A stretch of 37,670 nt of DNA from Streptomyces sp. CBMA156 (GTDB lineage: Bacteria; Actinomycetota; Actinomycetes; Streptomycetales; Streptomycetaceae): contig NZ_MSJQ01000082.1 of the NCBI RefSeq assembly GCF_014596515.1, positions 1 through 37,670 on the forward strand, written 5' to 3'. The notes under the pieces were generated by a model, which did no database searches, was not told where the DNA came from, and saw nothing but the letters and a program-made list of their open reading frames with translations. Positions 1 to 7,776 of the stretch are shown in pieces (the stretch's first letter is position 1; the number at the start of each line of letters is the position of its first letter). Position numbers and translations under genes: made by a program.

Positions 1-1284
1 GGCGAGCGCGCCGCCCGCTACATCGCCCGCCTCGGCGCGGCCGGCGTCCTCGCCGACCAGGCCCACCTGGACGCGCTGGCCGGTCACGACCCCGGCGCCC
101 CGCTGCTGCCCGAGATCGCCACCCTCGGCGCCGGCGACCCGGACGCGGCACCCGAGCCGTACCGGCACTGGTCCGGCGACCCGGTGGCGATCACCCACTC
201 CTCCGGCACCACCGGAATGCCCAAGGCGGTCGTCCACTCCCACGCGAGCCTGTACGCGGCGATCCGCCACCGGCTGCGACTGCCCCGCCCGCAGGGCCAG
301 GAGCGGATGCTCAGCGCGCTGCCCGCCCCGCACGCCGCCACCCTGATCGCGCTCAACCTCGCGCTCAGCTCGCACACCGAACTCGCCCTGCTCTCCCGGC
401 AGTCCGGCGACGGCGTGCTGGCGGCGATCGAGCGGTGGCAGCCCACCGGGGTGATCGGCTTCGCCGCCACCTGGGCCGACCTCGCCCGCCACGACCTCAC
501 CACCAGGGACCTGGCCTCCGTCGCGCTCTGGTGGAACACCGGCGACTGCGCCCACGAGGTGCACATCCGCCGGCTGATCGCCACCGGCAGCCGGGAGACC
601 GTCACCCGGGCCGGCCGCGCCCGCGTCCCCGGCTCCCAGTTCGTGGACGGCCTCGGCTCCACCGAGATGGGGCACTCGCACTTCTTCATCACCCACGGCC
701 CCGGCACCGAGCGCTACGGGCGCTGCGTGGGCCGCCCGCACGCCTTCGTCGACTGCGAGGTGGTCGGCCCCGACGGCGAGCCGCTCGGCCCCGGCGAGGT
801 CGGCGAACTCGCCACCACCTCGCCCACCCTGGCGCTCGGCTACTGGAACGACTCGGCCACCACCTTCCGCACCCGGCTGCGCGGCCGCTTCCTCACCGGG
901 GACCTGATGTACCGGGACGAGGAGGGCTACTACTACCACGTGGACCGGGCCGTCGACTCGGTCGAACTCGGCGGCGGCAAGCGGCTGTTCACCGCCATGT
1001 CGGAGGAGCGGGTGCTGGCCGCCTGCCCCGACGTGCTGGACTGCACGGTGGTCGCGGTGCGCGACGGCGAGCACGTGGTCACCGACGTGCTGCTGCTCCT
1101 CGCCGCGGACGCCGACCAGGCCGCGGACCGCACCGCGGCGGTCGTCGCCGCCCTGGACGAGGCCGCCGCCGCGACCGTCCGCAAGGTGCTGGTGGTCTCC
1201 CCCGACGACATCCCGCTCGGCCCGACCGGCAAGGTCCGCAAGGTCCTGCTGCGGCAGGTCCACCTGGCGGCGGTGGGCGCGTGA
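1..1284 (+). CDS. Acyl-CoA ligase-type adenylate-forming enzyme (5' partial)
   Basis: This is the C-terminal 427 codons of a class I adenylate-forming enzyme (ANL superfamily), which activates a carboxylic acid as acyl-AMP and usually passes it to CoA or a carrier protein. The frame is open from base 1, so the true start lies outside the window. Visible motifs are the phosphate-binding loop SSGTTGMPKAVVHSH near base 200, an A5-like GSTEMGH near 655, the TGDLMYRDEEGYYY segment near 900 that carries the ribose-binding Asp, and a C-terminal PLGPTGKVRK whose Lys is the usual catalytic lysine. The substrate cannot be read from the sequence. It is followed closely by a beta-ketoacyl synthase start, which suggests starter-unit activation for a type II fatty-acid or polyketide-like pathway. 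That pathway assignment is inference. Confidence 0.88.
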   Translation, partial: GERAARYIARLGAAGVLADQAHLDALAGHDPGAPLLPEIATLGAGDPDAAPEPYRHWSGDPVAITHSSGTTGMPKAVVHSHASLYAAIRHRLRLPRPQGQERMLSALPAPHAATLIALNLALSSHTELALLSRQSGDGVLAAIERWQPTGVIGFAATWADLARHDLTTRDLASVALWWNTGDCAHEVHIRRLIATGSRETVTRAGRARVPGSQFVDGLGSTEMGHSHFFITHGPGTERYGRCVGRPHAFVDCEVVGPDGEPLGPGEVGELATTSPTLALGYWNDSATTFRTRLRGRFLTGDLMYRDEEGYYYHVDRAVDSVELGGGKRLFTAMSEERVLAACPDVLDCTVVAVRDGEHVVTDVLLLLAADADQAADRTAAVVAALDEAAAATVRKVLVVSPDDIPLGPTGKVRKVLLRQVHLAAVGA

Positions 1285-1300
1285 GCGGGCGAACCGCCGG

Positions 1301-1360
1301 GAGGCGCGCGTCGCACCAGGCGACCGCCCAGAGGTCCGCGTCGCACCAGGCGACCGCCGA
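1301..1360 (+). repeat. Two 30-bp direct repeats between ligase and ketosynthase
   Basis: Two adjacent 30-bp units (1301-1330 and 1331-1360) differ at three positions and share a 22-bp identical core that includes TCGCACCAGGCGACCGCC. They fill most of the gap between the ligase stop and the ketosynthase start. A 33-codon GTG frame (1281-1382) covers them and encodes ASHQATA twice. Its start overlaps the ligase stop (GTGA) and its stop overlaps the ketosynthase ATG (ATGA). It may be a coupled mini-ORF or only repeat-expanded spacer. Confidence 0.75.
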
Positions 1361-1378
1361 GCGAAGCGAGGTACCCGC

Positions 1379-1538
1379 ATGAACGCCCGCCCCGGAGCCG
1401 TCGTCACCGGCATCGGCCTGGTCTCCCCGCTCGGCCGCAAGCCCGCCGAGGTGTTCGAGGCGCTCACCGCCGGCCGCTCCGGCCTGAGCGCCCTCCCCGA
1501 GGGCCACGCCGCCCACGGCTGGCTGCCCGCCGCCGGGC
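1379..1538 (+). CDS. Beta-ketoacyl synthase, N-terminal fragment cut by assembly artefact
   Basis: Fifty-three codons encode the typical N-terminus of a KAS II/FabF-type ketosynthase: VVTGIGLVSPLG, then the EVFEALTAGRSGLS segment seen in type II PKS and fatty-acid enzymes. This family condenses acyl starters with malonyl-ACP. Normal length is about 400 residues, and the Cys-His-His active site would lie downstream. The frame runs into an Illumina adapter sequence at 1539 and poly-G, so the break is technical and gives no evidence of a pseudogene. The ATG overlaps the stop of a possible 33-codon mini-ORF. Neighbourhood with an acyl-CoA ligase suggests a secondary-metabolite or lipid cluster running off to the left and, in the real genome, beyond the broken join. 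Confidence 0.85.
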
Positions 1539-1967
<429 letters not shown>

Positions 1968-2339
1968 TCAGTAGGCGGCGTTGGCCCGGTCGTTGAACCA
2001 GTCGGGCAGGTTCGCCCACGATTCGCCCGCGCCGGCGGTGAAGGTCAGGCCGTCGCCGGACAGGTGCACCTGCTGTCCGGCGGAGGAGGCCCAGCTTCGG
2101 AGCGAGGAGACCTTGTGGTTGACCAGGACGGGGAAGACCGTCCAGGTCCCGATCCGGAACTCCCAGCAGTCGCCCGAGTAGTTGTCGTCGGTGAACACCT
2201 GCCCGTACCCGGCCTGCCCGTAGTGGGTGCAGTTTCCCGCCGCCTGGGCACCGGGCGCGGCGGCGACCAGTGCCGCCGCGGTCGTGACGGCGGCGACGAT
2301 CCCGGCCGTGAGACGGGGCTTGCCGATCCTCGGGGACAT
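1968..2339 (-). CDS. Small secreted protein, beta/gamma-crystallin or I36 inhibitor-like
   Basis: A 123-residue precursor. The N-terminus has basic residues (RIGKPR), a hydrophobic Ala/Val core and an APGAQA-A type cleavage site, so it is probably exported by Sec. The mature part of about 90 residues contains two cysteines (NCTHYGQAGYG and GDCWEF) and the pattern NYSGDCWEF...NHKVSSLRSW. This resembles the G-x-C / VSS-(V/L)RN signatures of the single Greek-key crystallin fold shared by Streptomyces metalloproteinase inhibitors (family I36). I chose the ATG at 2339 because GAGAGG precedes it at good spacing; an in-frame ATG at 2360 has no ribosome site. Function as an inhibitor is inference; it could be a structural exoprotein. 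Confidence 0.75.
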   Translation of the reverse strand: MSPRIGKPRLTAGIVAAVTTAAALVAAAPGAQAAGNCTHYGQAGYGQVFTDDNYSGDCWEFRIGTWTVFPVLVNHKVSSLRSWASSAGQQVHLSGDGLTFTAGAGESWANLPDWFNDRANAAY

Positions 2340-2457
2340 CTCGGTCCTCTCTCGTGACATGTGATGCCTGCCGCAAGTGATGATGGGCCGTCATCGGCCC
2401 CCCTGGCCAGTAGGTGCCCGGCCGGGATCATCCCCTGGCGTCCCCGGGGCCCCGCCC

Positions 2458-3021
2458 TCACCAACCGTCGGTACGGCAGGCACCCGGTCCGTCGGCCGAC
2501 GGCTCGGAGACGTGGTAACGGGCGTTCTTCCCCGGCCACGTGTAGTCGAGGAACGGCGGCCGGTCCACCCGCTCGAAGCACCGCAGCAGGAACTCGGTGA
2601 AGGTGCCGGCGGTCTCGAACCACTCCCCGATCTCGCTGCGGACGATGATGCGCCAGTCGTCGGGGTCGGGTTCCAGTGTCAGGAAGTAGTACCAGTTGGC
2701 CTGTTCGTCGTGCCCCCAGTTGATCAGGCCGCCCTCCTCGGGGTGGAACGGCCACGGGTGGACTTCGAGGTCGTCCCGTCGCTTCTCCTCCAGGGGCCAG
2801 AGCTCCTCCGCCTCCTCGCGGGTGCCGTCCACCGGCCTGTCCAGCCACAGGTACCCGTCCACGGCGCCGGGCCCGAAGAGGTCCAGGAACGCCTTGTAGT
2901 CGGTGGGAAGGACCAGCCCCAGGCAGGCCTGCGACGCCGACCACAGCTCCGGCCGCGCCTGCCCCCACCACTGCGGCTCGCCGAGCCGCTCCCGCAGCCC
3001 GTCCAGCGCCGTCGGCGACAT
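2458..3021 (-). CDS. SUKH (SMI1/KNR4) family protein
   Basis: 187 residues. It fits the SMI1/KNR4 (SUKH) fold: an N-terminal helix (LDGLRERLGEPQWWGQARPELW), then LGLVLPTDYKAFLDLFGPGAVDGYLWL, the hallmark where a Pro-rich turn leads into a helix and a Gly-rich strand. Acidic and Trp-rich strands follow (INWGHDEQANWYYFLTLEPDPDDW). Many SUKH proteins are immunity proteins against contact-dependent or polymorphic toxins, but others are housekeeping; no toxin gene is visible beside it. The start at 3021 has a strong AGGAGGGGGAG ribosome site. The last 25 residues (AGKNARY to TDGW region) are less typical. It reads alone on the minus strand. Confidence 0.78.
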   Translation of the reverse strand: MSPTALDGLRERLGEPQWWGQARPELWSASQACLGLVLPTDYKAFLDLFGPGAVDGYLWLDRPVDGTREEAEELWPLEEKRRDDLEVHPWPFHPEEGGLINWGHDEQANWYYFLTLEPDPDDWRIIVRSEIGEWFETAGTFTEFLLRCFERVDRPPFLDYTWPGKNARYHVSEPSADGPGACRTDGW

Positions 3022-3338
3022 GCCTCTCCCCCTCCTGTCGTGTCCGCATGGTCCCGGACGGCATCCTGGCACCCGGGGCCGACAACCCGGCCCCGGCACC
3101 GGGCACGGGCGCCCGGTCGGCTGCTCCCCCGCGGCGGCCGCTCGGGTGTGAACCAGCGCCCGACGGCCGCCCGCAGGCCGGTCGGACGTCGGGGCCTGCG
3201 CCCTGCGTGAGGACGGCTGGGCGGTTTCGGCCGCAAGCTGAGCGGACAATGCTTGGGGTCTCCTCGGTCTCTGCCGGAATGAGCAGTGGCGATGACGGCG
3301 GAAATGAGGACACCAGCGGAGCCGCAACGACCTGCTGA
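3022..3338. other. Intergenic stretch with no recognisable gene
   Basis: These 317 bases separate the SUKH gene start from the hydrolase remnant. Frames across it give Arg/Pro/Gly-rich translations without motifs. It presumably holds the SUKH promoter, but I could not identify a convincing -35/-10 pair. Confidence 0.5.
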
Positions 3339-3728
3339 GTCCGGCGCAACGCCCCGCCGCGTGCCGTCGCGCTGCGGGAGGCGCTGGAGGAACGCGGCGT
3401 CCCGGCCGGCTACTTCCTGGACAGCGCGGCCGAGTTCGAGGACGGCTGGGGGTTCCTCTTCGACACCGGCGACATGGCGGCCTCCCAGGAGAACCTGACC
3501 GGGGACTTCACGGAGGTGTGGAACGCCTCCGCCCAGCCGGCGCTGCTCCTGCGCGCCGCCCGCAGCTTCCTCCTCAGCCCCGCCACCGCACGGCGGATGG
3601 CCTCCGAGCGGGCGAACACCCGCCTGGTGGAGGTCCCTGACTGCGGGCACTGGATCCCCACCGACGCGCCCGGCGCCCTCGCCCGCCACGTCGGCGCCTT
3701 CCTCGACGGCCTCCCCCCGGCGCCCTGA
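3339..3728 (+). pseudogene. Alpha/beta-hydrolase remnant (C-terminal part)
   Basis: The frame from just after a TGA at 3336-3338 encodes about 125 residues that read as the C-terminal half of an alpha/beta-hydrolase: ALREALEERGVPAGYFL, a mid section with GDFTEVWNASAQPALLLRA (the strand leading to the acidic residue), and PDCGHWIPTDAP, where the His is the usual catalytic histidine, followed by a final helix. The nucleophile elbow (GxSxG) and the N-terminal half are missing, and no ribosome site precedes an early start. An ATG at 3474 would give only 84 residues. I read it as a decayed gene. A sequencing or assembly deletion upstream is possible. Confidence 0.7.
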
Positions 3729-3731
3729 ACA

Positions 3732-3745
3732 CCCCCGGCCGGGGG
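3732..3745. terminator. Short palindrome between convergent genes
   Basis: CCCCCGGCCGGGGG is a perfect 14-bp palindrome between the hydrolase remnant (ends 3728, plus) and the 121-residue gene (ends 3759, minus). It may serve as a weak bidirectional terminator. Confidence 0.35.
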
Positions 3746-3758
3746 CGGGGCGCGGCGG

Positions 3759-4124
3759 TCACCAGATCCGCACGCCGCCGCCGACGCGCGCGGCCCGGCG
3801 GGCGGCGTCGAGGATGTTGTCCAGCCGGGCGGTGATCTGCCCGGCCCGCCCGGGCGGGTCCATGCGGGCGGCGAGGGACTCGGCGCTGCCCAGCAGCAGC
3901 AGGACCTCCTCGGTGAACTCGGCCACCTCGGCCGGGGCGACGTCCAGGTCGCCCTCGGCCAGCCGGGGCAGGAAGCGTGCGCCCAGCGAGCGGACCGCCG
4001 GCGACCCCCAGAGCGCGGAGCGCCAGCGCTCGAATCCCGCGAGGTCCGACGAGCCCTCGGGGACGTCCAGGAGGCGGCACCCGCCGCTCTCGTCGGTGAC
4101 GAACACATCGACCAGCAGACTCAT
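3759..4124 (-). CDS. Hypothetical protein, 121 residues
   Basis: I do not recognise this family. The protein starts MSLLVDVFVTDESGGCRLLD, a beta-strand-rich beginning, and continues with a largely helical, Leu/Glu/Arg-rich body (EVAEFTEEVLLLLGSAESLAARM) and ends GGGVRIW. It has no signal peptide or membrane segment, so it is predicted cytoplasmic. Codon use (strong G/C at third positions) supports a real gene. It converges with the hydrolase remnant and is divergent from the small membrane protein at 4237, with 112 bp between the starts. The ribosome site is weak. Confidence 0.65.
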   Translation of the reverse strand: MSLLVDVFVTDESGGCRLLDVPEGSSDLAGFERWRSALWGSPAVRSLGARFLPRLAEGDLDVAPAEVAEFTEEVLLLLGSAESLAARMDPPGRAGQITARLDNILDAARRAARVGGGVRIW

Positions 4125-4223
4125 CCGGGCAGTGGATCACTCCCCCGCCCCGGCGGTCCACACCACCCCCCCCGGCCCGGAGGAAAGACCCCAGAACCCC
4201 TGTGCGACTGCCCGGCGGGCGGC

Positions 4224-4229
4224 GATACT
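4224..4229 (+). promoter_or_regulatory. -10-like hexamer for a leaderless start
   Basis: GATACT ends 8 nt before the ATG at 4237, the spacing expected if transcription starts at or next to the start codon. There is no ribosome site. No good -35 was found. Confidence 0.4.
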
Positions 4230-4236
4230 GGGCCGC

Positions 4237-4554
4237 ATGGGGTTCCTCATCTTCCTGACGCTGCCCGGCCTGGTACTGCTGCTCACCGCGCTGGCGGTGG
4301 TCGACCAGGTGCTGCTGCGGGCCGGCCGCGCCGGACTGCTGCCCTGGCGCACCGGCGCCCGGCAGGGGCAGGTCTCCGCGACCGGCTTCGAGCAGCTGCA
4401 CGCCAGCTTCTCCGCGGGCAAGCAGCACGAGCTCAAGGAGCGGCAGTCGGCGCTGATGCTGCGCGACGACGAGGAGGACGGCGCCCCGCCGAACCGCACC
4501 GGGGTGGACCTGGTGCGCGGCTCCGCGGTGATCCGGCTGCCCAAGGCCTCCTGA
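4237..4554 (+). CDS. Small membrane protein, DUF6191-like
   Basis: 105 residues with one N-terminal transmembrane helix (GFLIFLTLPGLVLLLTALAV) followed by a basic linker (RAGRAGLLPWRTGARQG) and a cytoplasmic tail with a conserved-looking SATGFEQLHASFSAGKQHEL and ERQSALMLRDDEEDGAPP. I remember this pattern as the actinobacterial DUF6191 family, whose function is unknown. The orientation by the positive-inside rule places the tail in the cytoplasm. Longer in-frame starts exist upstream (to 3814) but read through non-coding sequence antisense to a gene; the ATG at 4237 with its -10 hexamer is the better start. Confidence 0.78.
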   Translation: MGFLIFLTLPGLVLLLTALAVVDQVLLRAGRAGLLPWRTGARQGQVSATGFEQLHASFSAGKQHELKERQSALMLRDDEEDGAPPNRTGVDLVRGSAVIRLPKAS

Positions 4555-4565
4555 CCGACGGAACC

Positions 4566-4597
4566 GCCCGGCGTTTCGGCGCCGCACCGCGCCGGGC
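4566..4597. terminator. Hairpin between convergent genes
   Basis: GCCCGGCG (4566-4573) pairs with CGCCGGGC (4590-4597) around a 16-base loop, between the small membrane protein (plus) and the methyltransferase (minus). It is a likely shared terminator. Confidence 0.5.
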
Positions 4598-4642
4598 CGG
4601 GGGACGTGCCGGGCCGCCGGCGGGACCGGCTCCGGCGCCCGG

Positions 4643-5407
4643 TCAGCCGCGGTGGAGGGTGAGCGTGTAGAACTGCGCCCCGGCGGGGTCCGTGGTCGCG
4701 CCGTAGTCGTAGCCGGCCGACAAGGCGGTGAGGCCGGCTGCTTCGGCGTGGGCGAGGAGCTCGGGCTCGCGGCGCGGGCGGATCCGGTCGCGCGTGGTGA
4801 ACTCCTCGCGCAGGCGCCCGCGGTCGTCGTGCAGGCGGTAGCGGCGCTCGATCCGGTGGCACCCGTCGTCGAGCACCGTGATCCTCTTGTCCCGGGCGAG
4901 GAGCCCGTGGGCGTACGGGCGCCGGTAGTCCGGACGGAACTCCTCGTGGTGCCGGACGGGCCGGGGGACGAAGCCGTCGAGGACGAGGACGCCGTCGGGC
5001 GCGAGCAGGCCGCGGGCGCTGTCCAGGAAGCCGCGCAGTTCACCCGGCGTCGTGAGGTAGGTGACGAGCGAGTACGGCGCCAGGACGGTGCTGAAGGGCC
5101 CGCGCAGGGCGAGGCGTTGGAGGCTCATCCGGGCGACCCGGGCCGTCAGGCCCAGCGCGGCCGCGTCGCGGCGCAGGCGGCGCAGCATCGGCATGGACAG
5201 GTCGATGCCGACGGCGTCCGCGCCGTCCCGGAGGAGCGGGAGCAGGATGCGCCCGGTGCCGCAGCCGAGTTCGAGGGTGGGGCCGCCGCGGCGTCGGCAC
5301 AGGTCCCGGTACCAGCCGATGTCGTCGTGGGGCATGCTGCGGCCCATGTCCTCGGCGTAGATGTCGGCGATCAGGTCGTAGGACCAGGGGTGCGGCTGGG
5401 CGTTCAC
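4643..5407 (-). CDS. Class I SAM-dependent methyltransferase
   Basis: 254 residues. After a short helix with DLIADIYAEDM, motif I LELGCGTGRILLPLL (about residues 45-60) binds S-adenosylmethionine, followed by VGIDLSMPMLRRLRR (motif II acidic residue) and PYSLVTYLTTPGELRGFLDSARGLLAPDGVLVLDGF (motifs III-IV region). The family methylates small molecules or sugars. The acceptor here is unknown. GTG at 5407 is the start, with AGGAAG about 10 nt upstream. It is the third gene of a minus-strand operon behind the 352-residue protein (27-bp gap) and the UDP-GlcNAc 2-epimerase, so methylation of a glycan or its precursor is a reasonable inference. Confidence 0.85.
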   Translation of the reverse strand: MNAQPHPWSYDLIADIYAEDMGRSMPHDDIGWYRDLCRRRGGPTLELGCGTGRILLPLLRDGADAVGIDLSMPMLRRLRRDAAALGLTARVARMSLQRLALRGPFSTVLAPYSLVTYLTTPGELRGFLDSARGLLAPDGVLVLDGFVPRPVRHHEEFRPDYRRPYAHGLLARDKRITVLDDGCHRIERRYRLHDDRGRLREEFTTRDRIRPRREPELLAHAEAAGLTALSAGYDYGATTDPAGAQFYTLTLHRG

Positions 5408-5434
5408 GGCGGTGTCGCTTCCTGCTGGGAGGGG

Positions 5435-6493
5435 TCAGACGAGGTCGCCCGGTGTGGTGTGCGGCGGCGGTCCGGCGTCGTGGGCCCGGTGCCGGGTGTG
5501 CGCCTGGTGCCAGGAGAGTGCCTGTTCGGCGAACATGGCGCTCCAGACGTTGAGTTGACGTGGCCGGGCGGCCGGGTCGAAGGGGATGGCGCCGTCGGCG
5601 CGGACCCTGGCGGCGAGTGCGGCGGCCGTCCGGTCGAGGCCGGGTTCGTGGCGGTGCAGGAGCAGGCCGAGGCGCAGGGCCTGGGCCATGACGTCGCTGC
5701 GGCGGACGGTGGCCGTGTCGAGTGATTCGGGCAGGGTGCCGGCCGGGTCGGCTTGGGCGAGGAGCCGTGTCAGGACGGCGGTGGCCGCGGCCCGGTCGGC
5801 GCCGGGTGAGGCGAGGTGGCCTTCCAGGAAGTACAGGGTGGGGTGCAGCGGGTGGTCGAAGGCCCGGGCGGGGTCGGGGCGGTGGCGGGTCAGGTGGCGG
5901 GCGCAGGCCAGGGCGAGGGGTGGTGGCAGCGGGACGAGGGCCGCGGCGTCGAGGATGCGGGCGGCGGCCTTGGTGAGGAAGGGTCCGCTGCGGGTGGACC
6001 AGCGGGGTGGGGGCGGGGTTGCTCCGGGCTCGGTGCGCAGCGGGCGCAGTGTTCCGTCGTGGTCGACGAAGCCGGCGAGGGCGGTCAGCAGGGCGTGCAG
6101 GGTTCGTTCGGGTGGGTCCAGGAGTGCGGCGCGGGTGGCCGCGGTGAGGCCGCCGACGAGCATGGCGAGGTCGAAGAAGAACTGGGCGTCGTTGCGCCAG
6201 TCCCGGGCGGCGTCGTCGTGGAGGTGGATGCGGGTCGGTGGCAGCGGGCCGGTGGTGTAGCGGCGTTCGACCCATGCGGCGGCGGCGTGGGCCGCGGGTC
6301 GGCGGCGCGGGTCGGGCGGCAGGTGGGGGGAGGCGAGCCAGTGCAGGTAGTAGCCGGTGATCTCGCCGTAGACGTAGGCGGCGCGGCCGTCGGGTGCGAG
6401 TGTGCCGGCGACCGCTCCGTGTTCGCGGCCGTGGCGTTGCTGGGCGGGTCCGTCGAGGAGCCATTCGCGCAGGGCGCCGGCGGCGTCGGTCAT
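5435..6493 (-). CDS. Unknown 352-residue protein, possible alpha/alpha-toroid fold
   Basis: I cannot name this family. It is predicted soluble, rich in paired amphipathic helices separated by short loops: AAYVYGEITGYYLHWLAS, RNDAQFFFDLAMLVGGL, GPFLTKAAARILDAAAL, HPTLYFLEGHLAS, VMAQALRLGLLL, NVWSAMFAEQALSWH. This spacing of Tyr/Phe/Trp-rich helices resembles (alpha/alpha) barrels of terpene-cyclase or glycosidase type, and HPTLYFLEG and NVWSAMFAEQAL look like conserved core helices. The ATG at 6493 overlaps the epimerase stop as ATGA, so the two are translationally coupled. Position in the operon suggests action on the epimerase product or the glycan built from it. No catalytic residues can be assigned. 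Confidence 0.7.
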   Translation of the reverse strand: MTDAAGALREWLLDGPAQQRHGREHGAVAGTLAPDGRAAYVYGEITGYYLHWLASPHLPPDPRRRPAAHAAAAWVERRYTTGPLPPTRIHLHDDAARDWRNDAQFFFDLAMLVGGLTAATRAALLDPPERTLHALLTALAGFVDHDGTLRPLRTEPGATPPPPRWSTRSGPFLTKAAARILDAAALVPLPPPLALACARHLTRHRPDPARAFDHPLHPTLYFLEGHLASPGADRAAATAVLTRLLAQADPAGTLPESLDTATVRRSDVMAQALRLGLLLHRHEPGLDRTAAALAARVRADGAIPFDPAARPRQLNVWSAMFAEQALSWHQAHTRHRAHDAGPPPHTTPGDLV

Positions 6494-7680
6494 GGGGTGG
6501 TCTCCCGGGCGGGATCGGGTTGTCGGGGGCCGGGGGTCCTGGGCCGGCTGCGGATGACGTGGGCGAGCCGCCGGGCGATCCGTTCTCCGGCCCGGCCGTC
6601 CCCGAAGGGGGCGGTGCGGTCGAATGCCTGGGGGCGGGGTCTCGGTGCGGCGAGGAGTTCGTGTGCGGCGTCGAGGACCGCCTGCGGGTGGGCCGGGACC
6701 AGGCGGGTGGTGCCGGTGCCGAGGGCTTCGGGGCGTTCGGTGTTCTCGCGGGCCACGAGGACGGGGACGCCCAGGTACGGTGCCTCCTCCTGGATGCCGC
6801 CCGAGTCGGTGACCACCAGGGCGGCGCGGGCCAGCGCGTGGACGAACACCGGGTAGGGCAGTGGGTCGGTGAGGGTGATGCGCGGGTGGCCGGCGAACCG
6901 GCGTTGCAGGCGCGCCCGGACGGCGGGGTTGGGGTGCTGGGGGCACAGGACGTGCAGGTCCGTGCGGGAGCGCAGGAGTTCGAGGACGGCGTGGCAGAGC
7001 GGGTCGAGGCGTCGTCCGGCGTTCTCGCGGCGGTGGATGGTCATCACGACCAGGGGGGCGCGGGGTGGCAGGAGTTCGCGCAGGGCGTGGGGGGCGGGGC
7101 GGGCGAGTGTCTCGCGCAGGACGTCGATGATGGTGTTGCCGACGGTCTCGACGCTCATGCCGGTGATGCCTTCCCTGCGGAGGTTGGCGGTGGCCTCGGC
7201 GGTGGGGGCGAAGTGCAGGTCGGCCAGGGCGGCGACGCGGCGGCGGAACAGTTCCTCCGGGAAGGGGCGTAGCGGGTGGGCGGTGCGCAGTCCCGCCTCG
7301 ACGTGGGTGAGCGGCACGGCGGCGGCGTGTGCGGCGAGTGCCCCGGCGTAGGTGGTGGAGGTGTCGCCGTGGACGACCAGCAGTCGGGGTGCCAGGCGGC
7401 GGATCGCCTCGTGTGCGGCTTCGCGCAGGCCTCGTACGGTGGCGGCCAGTGAGCCGGAGCCGCGGGAGGGGGTGAGGACTTCGGTGGGGGCGAGGCCGAA
7501 GGGTGCGAGTGCGGCGGTCACCATGCCGGGGTGCTGGCCGCTGTCGAGGAGGGCCGTCTCCAGGCCGAGTCGTGGCAGTGCCCGCAGCAGGGGGATCAGT
7601 TTGAGTGCCTCGGGTCTGGTCCCGGCGAGCAGTACGACGGGCCCGTTCGGGGGGCGTGGGTGGGGCGGGTCGGAGGTCAC
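6490..7680 (-). CDS. wecB: UDP-N-acetylglucosamine 2-epimerase (non-hydrolysing)
   Basis: 396 residues, the normal length. It interconverts UDP-GlcNAc and UDP-ManNAc in the cytoplasm. Family motifs in order: AGTRPEALKLIPLL near the N-terminus, VVHGDTSTTYAGALAA, THVEAGLRT, RPFPEELFRR, VGNTIIDVLRE, MTIHRRENAGRRL and the C-terminal UDP-binding VTDSGGIQEEAPYLGVPVL with RENTERPEAL. The catalytic Asp (GDTST), two Glu and the His of IHRREN are present. The start is GTG 7680 with a GAAGAG ribosome site. It is the first gene of a three-gene minus-strand operon. UDP-ManNAc usually feeds wall polymers or capsule-type glycans; no glycosyltransferase is present nearby. Confidence 0.95.
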   Translation of the reverse strand: MTSDPPHPRPPNGPVVLLAGTRPEALKLIPLLRALPRLGLETALLDSGQHPGMVTAALAPFGLAPTEVLTPSRGSGSLAATVRGLREAAHEAIRRLAPRLLVVHGDTSTTYAGALAAHAAAVPLTHVEAGLRTAHPLRPFPEELFRRRVAALADLHFAPTAEATANLRREGITGMSVETVGNTIIDVLRETLARPAPHALRELLPPRAPLVVMTIHRRENAGRRLDPLCHAVLELLRSRTDLHVLCPQHPNPAVRARLQRRFAGHPRITLTDPLPYPVFVHALARAALVVTDSGGIQEEAPYLGVPVLVARENTERPEALGTGTTRLVPAHPQAVLDAAHELLAAPRPRPQAFDRTAPFGDGRAGERIARRLAHVIRSRPRTPGPRQPDPARETTP

Positions 7681-7724
7681 GGTGGTGTTCTCTTCCCCGG
7701 GGTGCGGCGGCGCGAACCTGGAAG

Positions 7725-7739
7725 CTGATGTTTCGTCAG
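7725..7739. promoter_or_regulatory. Small inverted repeat upstream of the epimerase operon
   Basis: CTGATGTTTCGTCAG (CTGA...TCAG arms, near-palindromic through CTGAtg/cgTCAG) lies 45 bp upstream of the epimerase start and 38 bp from the end of the TIGR04222 gene. It could be an operator or part of the promoter. Confidence 0.3.
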
Positions 7740-7776
7740 TTCCGTTCGGTGGGGCGGCCGTACCGGGCCCGGCGTC

